Assembly (NCBI GenBank): GCA_033239125.1 | Contig: BSWB01000006.1 | Coordinates: 35,766,001 to 35,830,000 of the forward strand | Length of the DNA stretch: 64,000 bases | Reading direction: 5' to 3' | Origin: Fagopyrum homotropicum | Taxonomy: Eukaryota > Streptophyta > Magnoliopsida > Caryophyllales > Polygonaceae | Part shown: positions 12,002 through 22,683 of the stretch, one piece after another | How the letters are laid out: every line of letters begins with the position of its first letter | Position numbering within the stretch: the first letter of the stretch is position 1 | Program-made: the position numbers and the translations under genes | Notes under the pieces: generated by a model | Database searches by the model: none | The model's input: only the letters and a program-made list of their open reading frames with translations | What the model was told of the DNA's origin: nothing

Positions 12002-12791
12002 TCAATACTGTCAGACTACCTCGGTCGACTGACAAACTCCAAGAATCACCTCGACCGAGGTGCAGGTCGACTGGACCGAGGCGAAGACAGTCGCGATTCC
12101 ACTCTCAGAAATTCAGTTCTTTTCCCCCTAAAATCACTACAAATGCTTCCTAAGGGGTACTTAAGCTTTTCCTCAGCAGATTCAAGGGCAACCAAAGCCC
12201 AAATCGAAGTAAACAAACGAGTTAGGGTTTCGATCGTTTTTACCTCGTTCCGGCCGATTCACTCGAATTTCTTGCAGATTTGTTGTTGCAATCGACTCCT
12301 CTACCCTTCAATCTCGGTTTGGAAGCAGAAAACGTCGAAAACAAGCAAGATCTGAGATGAGCGAGGTGTGTCTGTTTGCCGCGGTCGAGGAGGATAAAAA
12401 AGTGAAAAGTAATTTTTTTCCCCCTTTTATACTGTTACTGGATCTGCTGTCACCTCGGTCGAGATGGTCTCGACTGGACCGAGGTGGTACGGACCGAGGC
12501 AGTTCTGCAGAAACCCTAGTCGCCTCGGTTGCTCAAGAATCAACTCGGTCGAGGTGCTCTGACAGTAACCGAGGTGTTTCTGTCTTCTCAGAATCTCGAA
12601 CTTCTGTCCTTCTAGTTGTGCTCCTCCTTAGATATTCCCTGTTGTCTGTCCAGAACGCCAAAAACAAAGCAAAGCAAAGCAAAAACAAGAACTATCTAAT
12701 CTAGACTAGAAAACGGGAAAAGAAAGCAATACCTTGGGTTGCCTCCCAAGAAGCGCTTGATTTAAGGTCGCTAGCTGGACCATGATGCGTC
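12002..12791 (-). other. A spacer between integrase and ORF1, rich in private inverted repeats
   Basis: No gene. The CCTCGGTCGAGG word and half-sites are dense here: 12049-12060, 12453-12463, 12544-12554 and several copies of 'ccgaggt'. The spacer is a candidate regulatory island or recognition site. Its role is unknown. Confidence 0.6.
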
Positions 12792-15700
12792 TCAAATGAG
12801 GTATATTGGTGCAACCTCCTCAACCGGCGTTTCCGGTTGGTATTTCTTAAGTCTATGACCGTTGACCTTGAAGTTTCCGCTCGTTTCGCCCCATATCTCA
12901 ACAACACCATGAGGGAAAACATGTTTCACAACGTAAGGTCCGGTCCATCTAGATTTCAACTTACCTGGAAATAGGCGGAGGCGGGAGTTGAAGAGTAGAA
13001 CTAAATCTCCTTCGTTAAGCTCCTTTGGGACGATACGCTTGTCATGCCATCTCTTCGTCCTTTCCTTGTAGATTTTGGCATTCTCATAAGCGTTGAAACG
13101 CAGCTCCTCCAGCTCGTTAAGTTCCAATAGTCGCTTCTCGCCAGCCTCCTTGATGTCGAAATTCAACCATTTGATCGCCCAATACGCCTTGTGTTCCAAT
13201 TCGACGGGCAAATGGCAAGACTTCCCATATACCAAATTATAAGGAGTGGTACCTATGGGAGTCTTGAATGCGGTCCTATACGCCCAAAGAGCATCGTCCA
13301 ACTTCATGGACCAATCCTTCCTCGTTCTAGAGACGGTCTTCTCCAAAATCGCCTTGATTTCTCTATTCGAGATCTCGACCTGTCCACTAGTTTGAGGGTG
13401 ATAAGCAGTTGATACCTTATGGGTTACCCCATACTTCGATAGAAGTGCTTTAAACTTCCGGTTGATGAAATGCGTTCCTCCATCGCTAATGATGATGCGT
13501 GGAGTTCCAAATCGTGGAAAGATAGTTCTATTCAAGAACTTCACAACCACCTTGGCGTCGTTAGTGGGAGAAGCGATGGCTTCAACCCATCTAGAGACGT
13601 AATCAACTACAAGGAGAATGTAGAGGTTTCCTCCGGAGGATGGGAAAGGTCCCATGAAGTCAATCCCCCATACATCAAAGATTTCCACTTCTTGGATGTT
13701 ATTAAGTGGCATCTCGTTCCTCCTTGATAAGTTCCCTGTTCTTTGACATGCATCACAAGAGACAACAAAAGATTGCACGTCCTTAAATAATGTAGGCCAA
13801 AAGAAACCGGAACGCAATATCTTAGCGCATGTTTTATCGGTGCTAGCATGCCCCCCACAAGGAAGTGAATGACAATGCCTTATGACGCTATTAACTTCAT
13901 CCTCCGGAATGCATCTTCGAAGCATCCCATCCGGTCCGCGCTTGAATAGCAGCGGCTCATCCCAGTAATAATGTCGTACTTCCTTGAAGAATCTTTTCTT
14001 TTGAGAGTACGTCAATCCGGGTGGTGTTTCCTGGCAAACAAGATAATTCACAATATCAGCATACCAAGGACCTTTATTATCAGAAAGTTGGTGGATGGAA
14101 TGATCCACCAACAGTGGATGAGTATCAGAGGAGGGAGTAAGAAATTTGTTATTCTTAGCAATCTCAGTTGACATTATCTCGCCATCGATCTCGGTCGAGG
14201 CGCATAAGCGTAGACCGAGATGTTCTTCGGTTGCCTCGCTCAGTCCAGAAAGTGCCTCGGTCGAGGTACTGCTACTGGATCCGAGACTGGAGATCTTCGT
14301 CTCCTGGATTAGCTTCTCAGTCGTAGCTCCTGGATCCTCTTCCAGTGCTTTTAAGCTCCGTATATCTGCATCACAAGAAGCATCTATACCTTTCTCCATT
14401 AAACTGAAGCTAATAACTCTTTCGAGTGGATCGTTAATAAGGATAGAGCTCACCAATTCTCTTGATTCTTCTTCATCGTAGATGTTGAAGATATCATCAG
14501 TTAGTTGCTCCCCTTTCATGGCTGCAAGTAGTGCGAACTCCACCTCATCGCCACCAACGTTGAATTTCAACTTGGCGTTCTTGCAATCCACGTTGCAACC
14601 CGAAGTTGCTAGAAATGGCCTCCCGAGAATAATAGGAACAGGATAATCTGCGGGAATGTCAAGTACGACAAAATCTATGGGTAGATAGAAGTTACCTAAC
14701 TTGACCGGAACGTCTTCCAAAATGCCCACAGGATGGGTAATGGAGCGATCCGCCATGTAAAGTCGAATCTTGACCGGCTTGGGCTCTCCGAGACCGATCT
14801 TCGTGCATAGCTCCAGCGGGATGATGCTCACGCTGGCTCCTAGATCGCAAAGGGCTTCACAAGTTACATCTCCAACTTGAATGGGAATGCAAAATGAGCC
14901 GGGATCTCTCAACTTAGGTGGCATCTTTTCCTTCATGATCTTGATAAGCTCCGAAGATTTAGATGTCATCCTAACTTCACCAACATCCTCCAACTTCCTT
15001 TTCCTTGATAAGATCTCTTTTAAGAACTTCCCATAGGCGGGCATACCTAAAATAGCATCAAGGAAAGGAATATTAATATGTAGCTTATTCATCAAGTCAA
15101 GAAACTTACCAAAGTGCTTGTCTAGATGTGCTCTGGCTCTGGACTGAGGGAATGGAAGTGGTGGCTTATATGCAGGAGGTGGAACATAAGTTTCTGTCGT
15201 CCCTCCTGCTTTCTGTTGCTCCACCTCGGTTGGCATCTCGGTCGAGGTGTTCTTCGACTGGATCTGGACCGAGGTGGTCTGCGTCGAGCGAGGTACTGGA
15301 TCTGCAGTTTTGAGTCCACTCCTCGTCGTTATGGCCATGCACTGGCCCTTAGGGTTAGTTTCCGTCTTTGCTGGAAGCTTCCCTGGATCTCTTGGCGCTT
15401 CATTCGCCCTATTAGCAATTTGTTGTTCGAAGGACTTTTGGGCCCTCGAAAATGAAGTCATAGAATTCTCCATAGCGCTAAGCTTGATCAAGATTGCCTC
15501 CAGAACTGCGTCTTTCTTTTCTGGCTGAGACGAACTTGATCCTTGCCCTTGGCTTTTCAATGGAGTAGAAGAAGAAGAAGAAGAAGGGGGAGAGAGGAAA
15601 GGGTTAGAGGAATCATTAGAATTGGAGTTTGAATGATTGTTACCGTGATTTTGGTTATTCGCCCTCCAGTTGTTACTATTGGATCCTCTATTGTTGTTGT

Positions 15701-16934
15701 TGTAGTTGTTGTTTCGGGAACCGTTGTTGTTGTTGTTACGGTACCCGTTATTGTTGTTGTTCCTTTGCCCTTGCTCTTCCTTCTTAGTTTGAGCCATCAA
15801 GAGCTCCTTCAATTGCTTCACGTCGTTCTTCAAAGACGTGAGTTGATTGTTGTTGGGTTGAGTCTCTTGAAAGTTGACTCTTTTAATTCCACCTTCAGCT
15901 CCTTGGTGGGTATATTTCTCCATGTGCAAGGCTTGCTTCTCAATGAAGTCCCAAGCCTCATCAATCGCCATGTCCGTGAAGGTACCGGCGGAGAGTAGTT
16001 GGAGATTGAACTGGGTGCTTCCGTCCAGCCCCTTGAAGTAGATCTCCAACAACTCGATCTTTGGAATCCCATGATGTGGGCAATCCAAAAGGATATCCTT
16101 GAACCTCTCCCAAGATTTGGACAAGCTCTCCTTGTCCTTCATAATGAAAGCATTGATCTTCCCTCTCATTTCAGCGGTCTTTGAGGGGGGAAAGAATTTG
16201 GTCAAGAATTCCGTGGTCATCTCCTCCCATGTGCTGATTTTTCCTGGAGGAAGAGATTGATATCAAGTAAGAGCTCTATCTTTTAAAGAAAAGTAAAAAG
16301 GTCTTAGCTTGTAGTTGTTATTCTCAATTCTGGGAGGTCGCAAGGTTTCCATCAAGATCTCGTAGTTTTGAAGATGTTGATGCGGCGACTCTTTCTCTAG
16401 CCCTCCGAATTGGCATTGGCGAATCATGGCTAGAACTTGCGGTCGAAGTTCGTAGTCATGATCTGCTGGATCTCCTAGGTTCACTCCTGGACGCCTCAGT
16501 TGTTGATTAGGGTCCATCCTTTGACCTAGGGTTTGTGGAATTCCTGCAAGAAGAACATCTCGGACTGGCATCCGAGGTGGAAGTACATCGGCCGGGGCGT
16601 CAGGTACTAGAACCTGCCTCGGTCGAGGATCAGCTACTGGATCCTGCATCGGTCGAGGATCAACAGGAGGATCTTCCCTCGGTCGAAGTAGAATCTGGTC
16701 TCGTATGACTGCAATCTCAGCTTCGATTGCTGCAGTCTTGGTGCGATTCTCTTCTTTCTCCTGCCTGAGTTCTTCCTTGCTGAGGCGTAGCAGCTCTAGC
16801 GCCTCTTTCAATTGGGCCGCAAGATCGCGATCGTCTTGTTGGGCCATCTTCGCTTCTCTTAAGCGTCGCTTGTAAGTCTTTTCTGGTTCGGGATCGTAAG
16901 GAACGATTTCCTTCCCAGCGCGGGTTCTTCGCAT
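12792..16934 (-). CDS. gag-protease-integrase frame of A, lacking RT and RNase H; one internal stop
   Basis: A single frame from ATG 16934 (the MRRTRAGK start, chosen by comparison with B) to 12792, broken only by TGA at 16263-16265 (codon 224), where B has the Trp codon of LAWYQS. Gag occupies about codons 1-470 and ends in an Asn-rich tract; I see no CCHC knuckle. The aspartic protease has LCDLGASVSII near codon 697 and IILGRPFLA. After a Ser/Thr-rich linker the frame passes directly to integrase near codon 955: an HHCC-type zinc region (HCHSLPCGGH...CDACQR), then catalytic D (GIDFMGPF), D (ISDGG) and E (EISNREIK). All RT and RNase H motifs that B has between protease and integrase are missing, yet the frame is kept. 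RT would have to be supplied in trans. Confidence 0.88.
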
Positions 16935-17038
16935 GTACCTAAGAAAGAACCTGCAAAAGTCGTCACTCAAGTAGAGTGGTTAGATGAAACGGGGCAAGCG
17001 CCCCAAGAGCAAACCGTACCGGCTCGGTCTAGACCAAG

Positions 17039-17056
17039 TCCCCGGCAACGGCGCCA
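17039..17056 (-). other. A primer-binding site (tRNA-Asp)
   Basis: On the minus strand this reads TGGCGCCGTTGCCGGGGA, complementary to the 3' end of plant tRNA-Asp, the primer usual for Athila/Tat elements. It lies 6 bases inside the 5' LTR. Confidence 0.93.
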
Positions 17057-17062
17057 AAAACT

Positions 17063-18812
17063 TGTTAGCTCCAAACGGTGTGTGCAAGCTTTAAATTTAT
17101 AACCCTAGACTTAAGCTTAAAACAAGGATGCGAACCCGCAGTGTACGGGTCAATCGTAGTAAAAGCAAGAAAATTTCAGGGGTCGATCACAGGGACTCGG
17201 TGAAACAAAGTCAATACGGTCTGCTATGTCAATTCTAACCACAAGAGCAGTTAACACAATCAAAGATGAATAAGAAGTCAATAAAGCAAACATGCAATTC
17301 TAGGGATTAAAGCATCTAGTTGTGGTTCCAACTCAAGATCTATAGATAAGCGGACAAAGCTGAGATTTTTGCGTGGGGAAGGTGTTTCTAAAGTGGAGTA
17401 GATCACCGGGTAAGTCTCACTACACACTAATCCTAAACCGTAACTCCTATTACCGGGTAAGTCTCAAGGAATCAAGATAAAGAACTATAACCTCAAACTA
17501 ACACACCATCTAAGGGAATAGAATCAACCTTTACCGGGTACGTCTCAGGCTAACTCACAAAGATGGGATGGAAGCACACTCAAACCCCAATAAAGGACAA
17601 ACCTTTATTACCTACACTTATGATCGTTGGTACACAAACTAAGGAATTACCGGGTAAGTCTCATCCTAAGCTTGCTTTGAACCAGGAAAGGTGTAATAAG
17701 AATAGGATTTGGCAAACTCTAACACTTAACTCTCAGTTATGGATCAGATAAGTCACCTCGGTCAGCCAGTTTCCACCTCGGCCGAAATGTTCATCGACTG
17801 AACGAGATGCTTAGGGTTAAGGTTAAAGACTCGAACTTTCAGGATCCTACTGGAATCTAAGATTATTCTATCATTGTTTTTCCCACAACCTTCAGCCAAT
17901 CACCCTAGAATCACACAAGGAAATTAGCCACTCATCATCATAATAAAAGTATTAAATATATGGGAAGAAGGTGAATATTTGAACAAAGAAGAATTTAATG
18001 AAAAGACTTCAATAACTGAATCAAATATCACAACAAAGCGTTCCTTGGATAACAATCCAAAAAGACAAGACAACAATGGAGGGAATTGAAGACAATCTTA
18101 CAAAACCCTTCAAATAAGCTATGAAAGCTATGGACTTCAATCTTCCTTCAACCTTCAAAAAGGTTCTTCAACTCTCCCAACTTGGAGAAGGCTGCTGCTG
18201 CTGCGTGATATCCAACTGTAAGCGGATTTTTGCGGGATCTAAGCACGATCGGATTTGTGGAAAATCCAACCCTTTTTATAGGAAAATAACCCTCCAAAGA
18301 TAATAAATCTTAGAAAGATATTCTCCCATAAATATAGGTAAAATATATATTCTGCATATCTCCTTCCTTCCAGGAGCCAAGCCCAAAAATATAAGATCAC
18401 TTTCCAATTTTAAAAGATCTCAGCCAAGAATAAAATATTCTCGCCGCGTCCTAGGTGTTCGCCTCGGTCGAGTCGGCGTCTCTGGATCACCTCGGTCGAG
18501 ATGAATCTCTGGTCAACCGAGGTGAGTCGTAACTGAATGTGAAATCTCTCAAAACTGGTCCAAAGTAAATCTTTAATCCATGGCTATGCTTCCTGGATGT
18601 AGCTCCAAATGACTCATGACTCCTTTTGCTCCTTTTTGATGCAAAACGTACCATATTACCTGCAATTACAACAAAACTAGGTGTAGACCTCGATTCTCGC
18701 AAAGGTAGGTGAAATGGTAGTAAAATCACATAATGTACATACAAACATGCAGATTATGAAAGATAAAACGTCCAAAAAAACCCCAAAATATAGACTATAA
18801 TTCATGCTATCA
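17063..18812 (-). repeat. A 5' LTR
   Basis: 1750 bp, TGATAG...CTAACA in element sense, colinear with 7371-9120 at a constant offset of 9692. By eye five positions differ. It ends against the CTCTT duplication at 18813-18817. It contains the same TATA box, stem-loop, GAGAC words and private words as the 3' LTR. Confidence 0.95.
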
Positions 18813-19906
18813 CTCTTTCATTTCATTTTCTTGCTATGGAAGCCATGAATGTTTGCTTGTTGAGTTTGAATGTTAAAATGCTTGTTGTTGGCTAAATAGT
18901 TGTGATTCTAGGGTAATGGAATGATGGTTATGGCTTGGAATATGATAAAATAGACTTAAATGTATCTTTGGATGATTTGCTTGCTCGAACCTAACCACTG
19001 TTGAGAATCACGGCCTGTTCTTGCCTAACTACGGCCGTGGTTTTGGATTATCAGCCCGTAATATTCTCTGTTGTGCTTGTATTGATAAATCTGAATATTA
19101 GGATGTTAGATTGTTGAAATCCTAGTGTTTGCTAAGCTAAATCTAGCCTATGGTGACCTAATGCTAGAAACTAAGTGAGAGGAGAGACCTACCCGGTGAT
19201 TCTTCATCTTAGGTACCAAAGATAATGAATTATAGGTAGTAGTGAGCCTCACAAGCCGCCATTTGACTGAATGTGCTAGGATTGATGTTTAGGACTTGCC
19301 TTCCCGAGACGTACCCGGTAAGGAGAGGTTAGACCCTAGATAGCAATCCGGTTTGTGTAGATTTCCGAACCTCAGGCGCCTAGAGACTTACCCGGTGATA
19401 GGACCTTAGTTGCGGGATTAGTGGATCATGAGACCTACCCGGAGATTGATCCCATTTGAGAAACATTCCTTCCCAACATACCATAGCTAGTCCAAGGTTG
19501 ATTAGAAGCTTGAGTCCAATGCCATAACCGGAAGTCCTAACCCCTAGAATCCATTTTTCTCTCTTTGATCACATATCTCATGTTTGTGTTGCTTGTTTGT
19601 GTTGCTAGCTAGATTTGTTAGTTTGTTTTTTAATCTTGCATCAATTGTGATCTTGTTTGATCACCACAAAAACCAACCCAAAAACATTATGATTTTCATT
19701 TCTTTATTTCTTTCTCTTTTCTTAGACTAGGTTTGTACTATCCATAATCACTTATTTGATTCGATTTCACCTTAGTCTTTGTGTTCGACCTCGGAATACT
19801 ATCCTTGCTACAAAACGACCCATACACTGTGGGTTCACTAGGAGTTAGGAAAATATATCGAGTTATAAATTTAAGACTTTTGTGCTATACATTTCTTAGC
19901 GTAATA
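18813..19906 (+). repeat. B 5' LTR, second part
   Basis: Continues the LTR interrupted at 7370. It matches 35336-36426. It holds four GAGACYTACCCGGT-type words (19184, 19306, 19383, 19430), the stem-loop ACCCA-TACACTG-TGGGT (19818-19834) and the palindrome ACGGCCGT (19031-19038). It ends GTAATA where the 3' LTR has GTAACA, so the canonical CA end is mutated. Confidence 0.92.
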
Positions 19907-19912
19907 AGTTTT

Positions 19913-19930
19913 TGGCGCCGTTGCCGGGGA
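19913..19930 (+). other. B primer-binding site (tRNA-Asp)
   Basis: TGGCGCCGTTGCCGGGGA, six bases after the end of the 5' LTR, matches the plant tRNA-Asp 3' end. Confidence 0.93.
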
Positions 19931-20048
19931 CTAGGTCTAGATTGAATCATTGTTTGTGATTGTTTATAGTGTAGGTCTTTCTTGTTGCTTTTGATCTTGT
20001 TTGGTTTGTGCCTTTAAATTTTCAGGACATCTCTCATTCTTTAGATGC

Positions 20049-21647
20049 ATACGAAGATCTCGTGGCAAGGATTTAGCTCCAATCGATCCCGAATCGGAGA
20101 AAACCCTTAAAGCTAGATCTAAGAGCATTAAGAAGAATAAGGAGATGGCCGCAAGAGATCTTCAAGCTGAGTTGGATGATGCCTTAGATCAAATTAGGCT
20201 AAGGGATGAACTCTTGGAGAATGAGAGGAGACTTGCCAATGAGAGGCAAGAAGCAACTAGGAGGGAAATTGAAGAGATTAGGCAAGCTCTTGTGCAAAGA
20301 GAGCTTAATCGTCAACAACCTCCACCACCACCGCATCCGGCGGTTAATGTTCGGTTTGAGCCGAGCATCATTGAGGAGCCACAAACGTTAGGGCAACGTA
20401 TGGATCCAGCCCAAAGAGTGCACCATCCGGGTGTAAACTTAGGAGATCCCGCAACCCATGATTATGAGCTCCGCCCTCAAGTGCTACAAATGATCCGGCA
20501 TAATCAATTTGGAGGGATGGAAGGAGAGTCTCCTCATCAACACTTGATGAATTATGAGATCTCGATAGAGACTCTAAGGCCGCCTGGATTGGAGAACAAC
20601 AACCACAAGCTTAGGTATTTTTCCTTCTCACTTAAGGATAAAGCCTTGGCTTGGTATCAATCCATTCCACTAGGACGTGTGAGTACTTGGGAGGAGATGA
20701 CAACCGAGTTCTTGACAAAGTTCTTCCCACCTTCCAAGACAACCGAGCTAAGAGGGAAGATCAATGCCTTCATGATGAAGGATATAGAGAGCCTATTTAA
20801 ATCTTGGGAGAGGTTCAAGGACCTCCTCCTAGATTATCCACACCATGGGATACCGAAGATAGAGCTATTGGAGATATATTTCAAGGGGCTTGATGAGGAT
20901 AGCCAATTCAAGCTCCAATCACTTTCCGGAGGAATATTCATGGAAAAGAATGTGGATGAGGCTTGTGAGTTTGTAGAGAATCAAGCCTTGGTGATAGAAA
21001 AGTACTCCCATAGGAAGAGTGATGGGAGGAAACCAGGAGTATATGAAGTGAGTGAAGTCACCATGAGCAACTACAAGCTTGATGCAATCAACAATGAGCT
21101 TAAGTCTTTGAGGGAGTTGTGTGCTGCAACCTTGAAGAATCAAGCTAGTCCTCAAGTGCAAGTGCAAAGCAACTTGGCTTTCAAAGAGGAGGACATTAAC
21201 TACATGGGAAGGGGCAACTTCAACAATTATCAAGGCCCTAGGAACTTCAACAACAACAGCCGACAATACAACAATTACCGGCCTAATCACAACCATCCCG
21301 GGTTCTCCTATTCTAACCCGGATGGCGCCTTGAACCCTCCCGCTTCCACAAGCGCAACACCACAACCTAAGGCTTCACAAGAGCCTCCACCCGGTTTTGC
21401 TCAACCTCCAAAGGATAGAACCGAGATGATGTTTGAACAATTGCTTGGAAGGTTGAGTGGACTTGAGAGCACGGTGACTTCCATTTCCAAGGCTCAAAAG
21501 GTGCCAGAAGCACAAGTGTTCCAAAATGCGGGCGAAGCACAAAGGGATCCGGGGAAATCTTCCCGGAAGGACCGAGGACAATCCAAGAGGCCAAGTGTTG
21601 GCCATTACCACAAGGAGTGGGCTGAGCATGAAATATCCCTTACCTAA
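20049..21647 (+). pseudogene. B gag
   Basis: About 530 codons colinear with the gag of A. The position of the start codon of A (MRRTRAGK) is ATA here (20049-20051), so the start is lost. The frame is open upstream to 20001 only through non-ATG codons. N-terminal charged helix (about codons 30-90), PHDYELRPQVLQMIR-like core, then EMTTEFLTKFFPPSK and the WERFKDLLLDYPHHGIPKIE retroelement gag core, and an Asn/Pro-rich tail. An extra G in the run at 21551-21554 shifts the frame. The correct frame continues in the next entry and this one ends at 21647. Confidence 0.88.
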
Positions 21648-22683
21648 GGAGAATGCTAAGGGGAAGCAAGTAGTAGTGGAAGAAGAACCCTTGCAAGAAG
21701 AAGGAGGCAAGATCAAAGATGATGAGCCAACATATGTGGCACCTCCTCCATACAAGCCACCACTACCATTCCCACAATCACGAGCAAGAGCTCGTTTGGA
21801 TAAACATTTCGGTAAATTCCTTGAACTAATGTCTAAATTACATATTAACATTCCGTTCATGGATGCTATTCTAGGTATGCCGGCCTATGGAAAGTTTTTG
21901 AAGGAGATACTCTCCAACAAGAGGAAGTTGGAGGAGTATGGAGAAGTGAGAATGACAAAGAGATCTTCCGAGTTGATTCAAACTATGAGGGAGGAGATGC
22001 CTCCTAAGCTGCGTGATCCGGGATCTTTTTGTGTGCCAATTGGGGTTGGAGAAGTGCAATATGAAGCCCTATGTGATCTTGGATCAAGTGTAAGCATTAT
22101 CCCGCTTGCACTTTGCAACAAGGTTGGGCTAGGAGAGCCAAATCCGGTCAAGATGGTATTCTACATGGCGGACCGATCCATCACTCACCCCGTAGGAATC
22201 CTAGAGGACATACCGATTCAGCTTGGGAAATTCTATGTACCAATCAATTTTGTTGTTTTGGACATCCCGGCGGACTACCCGGTTCCTATCATTTTGGTAA
22301 GGCCATTCTTAGCCACACCCGGATGCTTAGTGGATTGCAAAAATAGGATCCTCTCCTTCAACATAGGAGAGAAAAATATCAAGTTCAAGCTGTCCACAAT
22401 GATGAAGGGGCCAGCCCTTGGTGAAGATGTCTTCAACATTGTTGAGCAAGAGGAGTCTAGAGAAGTTGTGAGCTCGATCTTGATCAAGGACCCACTTGAG
22501 AAGGTTCTTAGCTTGAGTTTGATGGAGGAAGGAGTTGAGGATGATTGCAATGAAGAAATCAAGGCTTTGGATGCATTGGAAAAGGAGACAAGTGTTGAAT
22601 TTGAAGTGCACGAAGGTGTGCTGAATCACTGTAGGAACCACGGCCTGGCACCAGAAACCACGGCCGTAATTTTACCCATGTAA
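21555..22683 (+). pseudogene. B gag tail and aspartic protease
   Basis: Frame resumed after the G insertion. It contains the conserved LDKHFGKFLELMSKLHINIP segment, then the protease with LCDLGSSVSII near 22076 and PVPIILVRPFLA, in which the flap-side Gly seen in A (ILGRPF) is Val. The linker after protease carries the B word: AACCACGGCC at 22636-22645 and AACCACGGCCGT at 22656-22667. TAA at 22681-22683 interrupts the frame, which stays open in the same phase beyond it. Confidence 0.85.

Larger units (their letters stand above)
7371..18812 (-). mobile_element. Young non-autonomous Athila-type retrotransposon (A)
   Basis: An 11,442-bp element bounded by two 1750-bp LTRs (17063-18812 is 5', 7371-9120 is 3'), with CTCTT duplicated at 7366-7370 and 18813-18817. 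By eye I count five differences between the LTRs and no net length change, so the insertion is recent. Order on the minus strand: LTR, tRNA-Asp PBS, gag-protease-integrase frame, ORF1, 3' UTR, purine-rich tract, LTR. Reverse transcriptase and RNase H are absent. The empty site is preserved in the other LTR of B near 35330. Confidence 0.96.
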
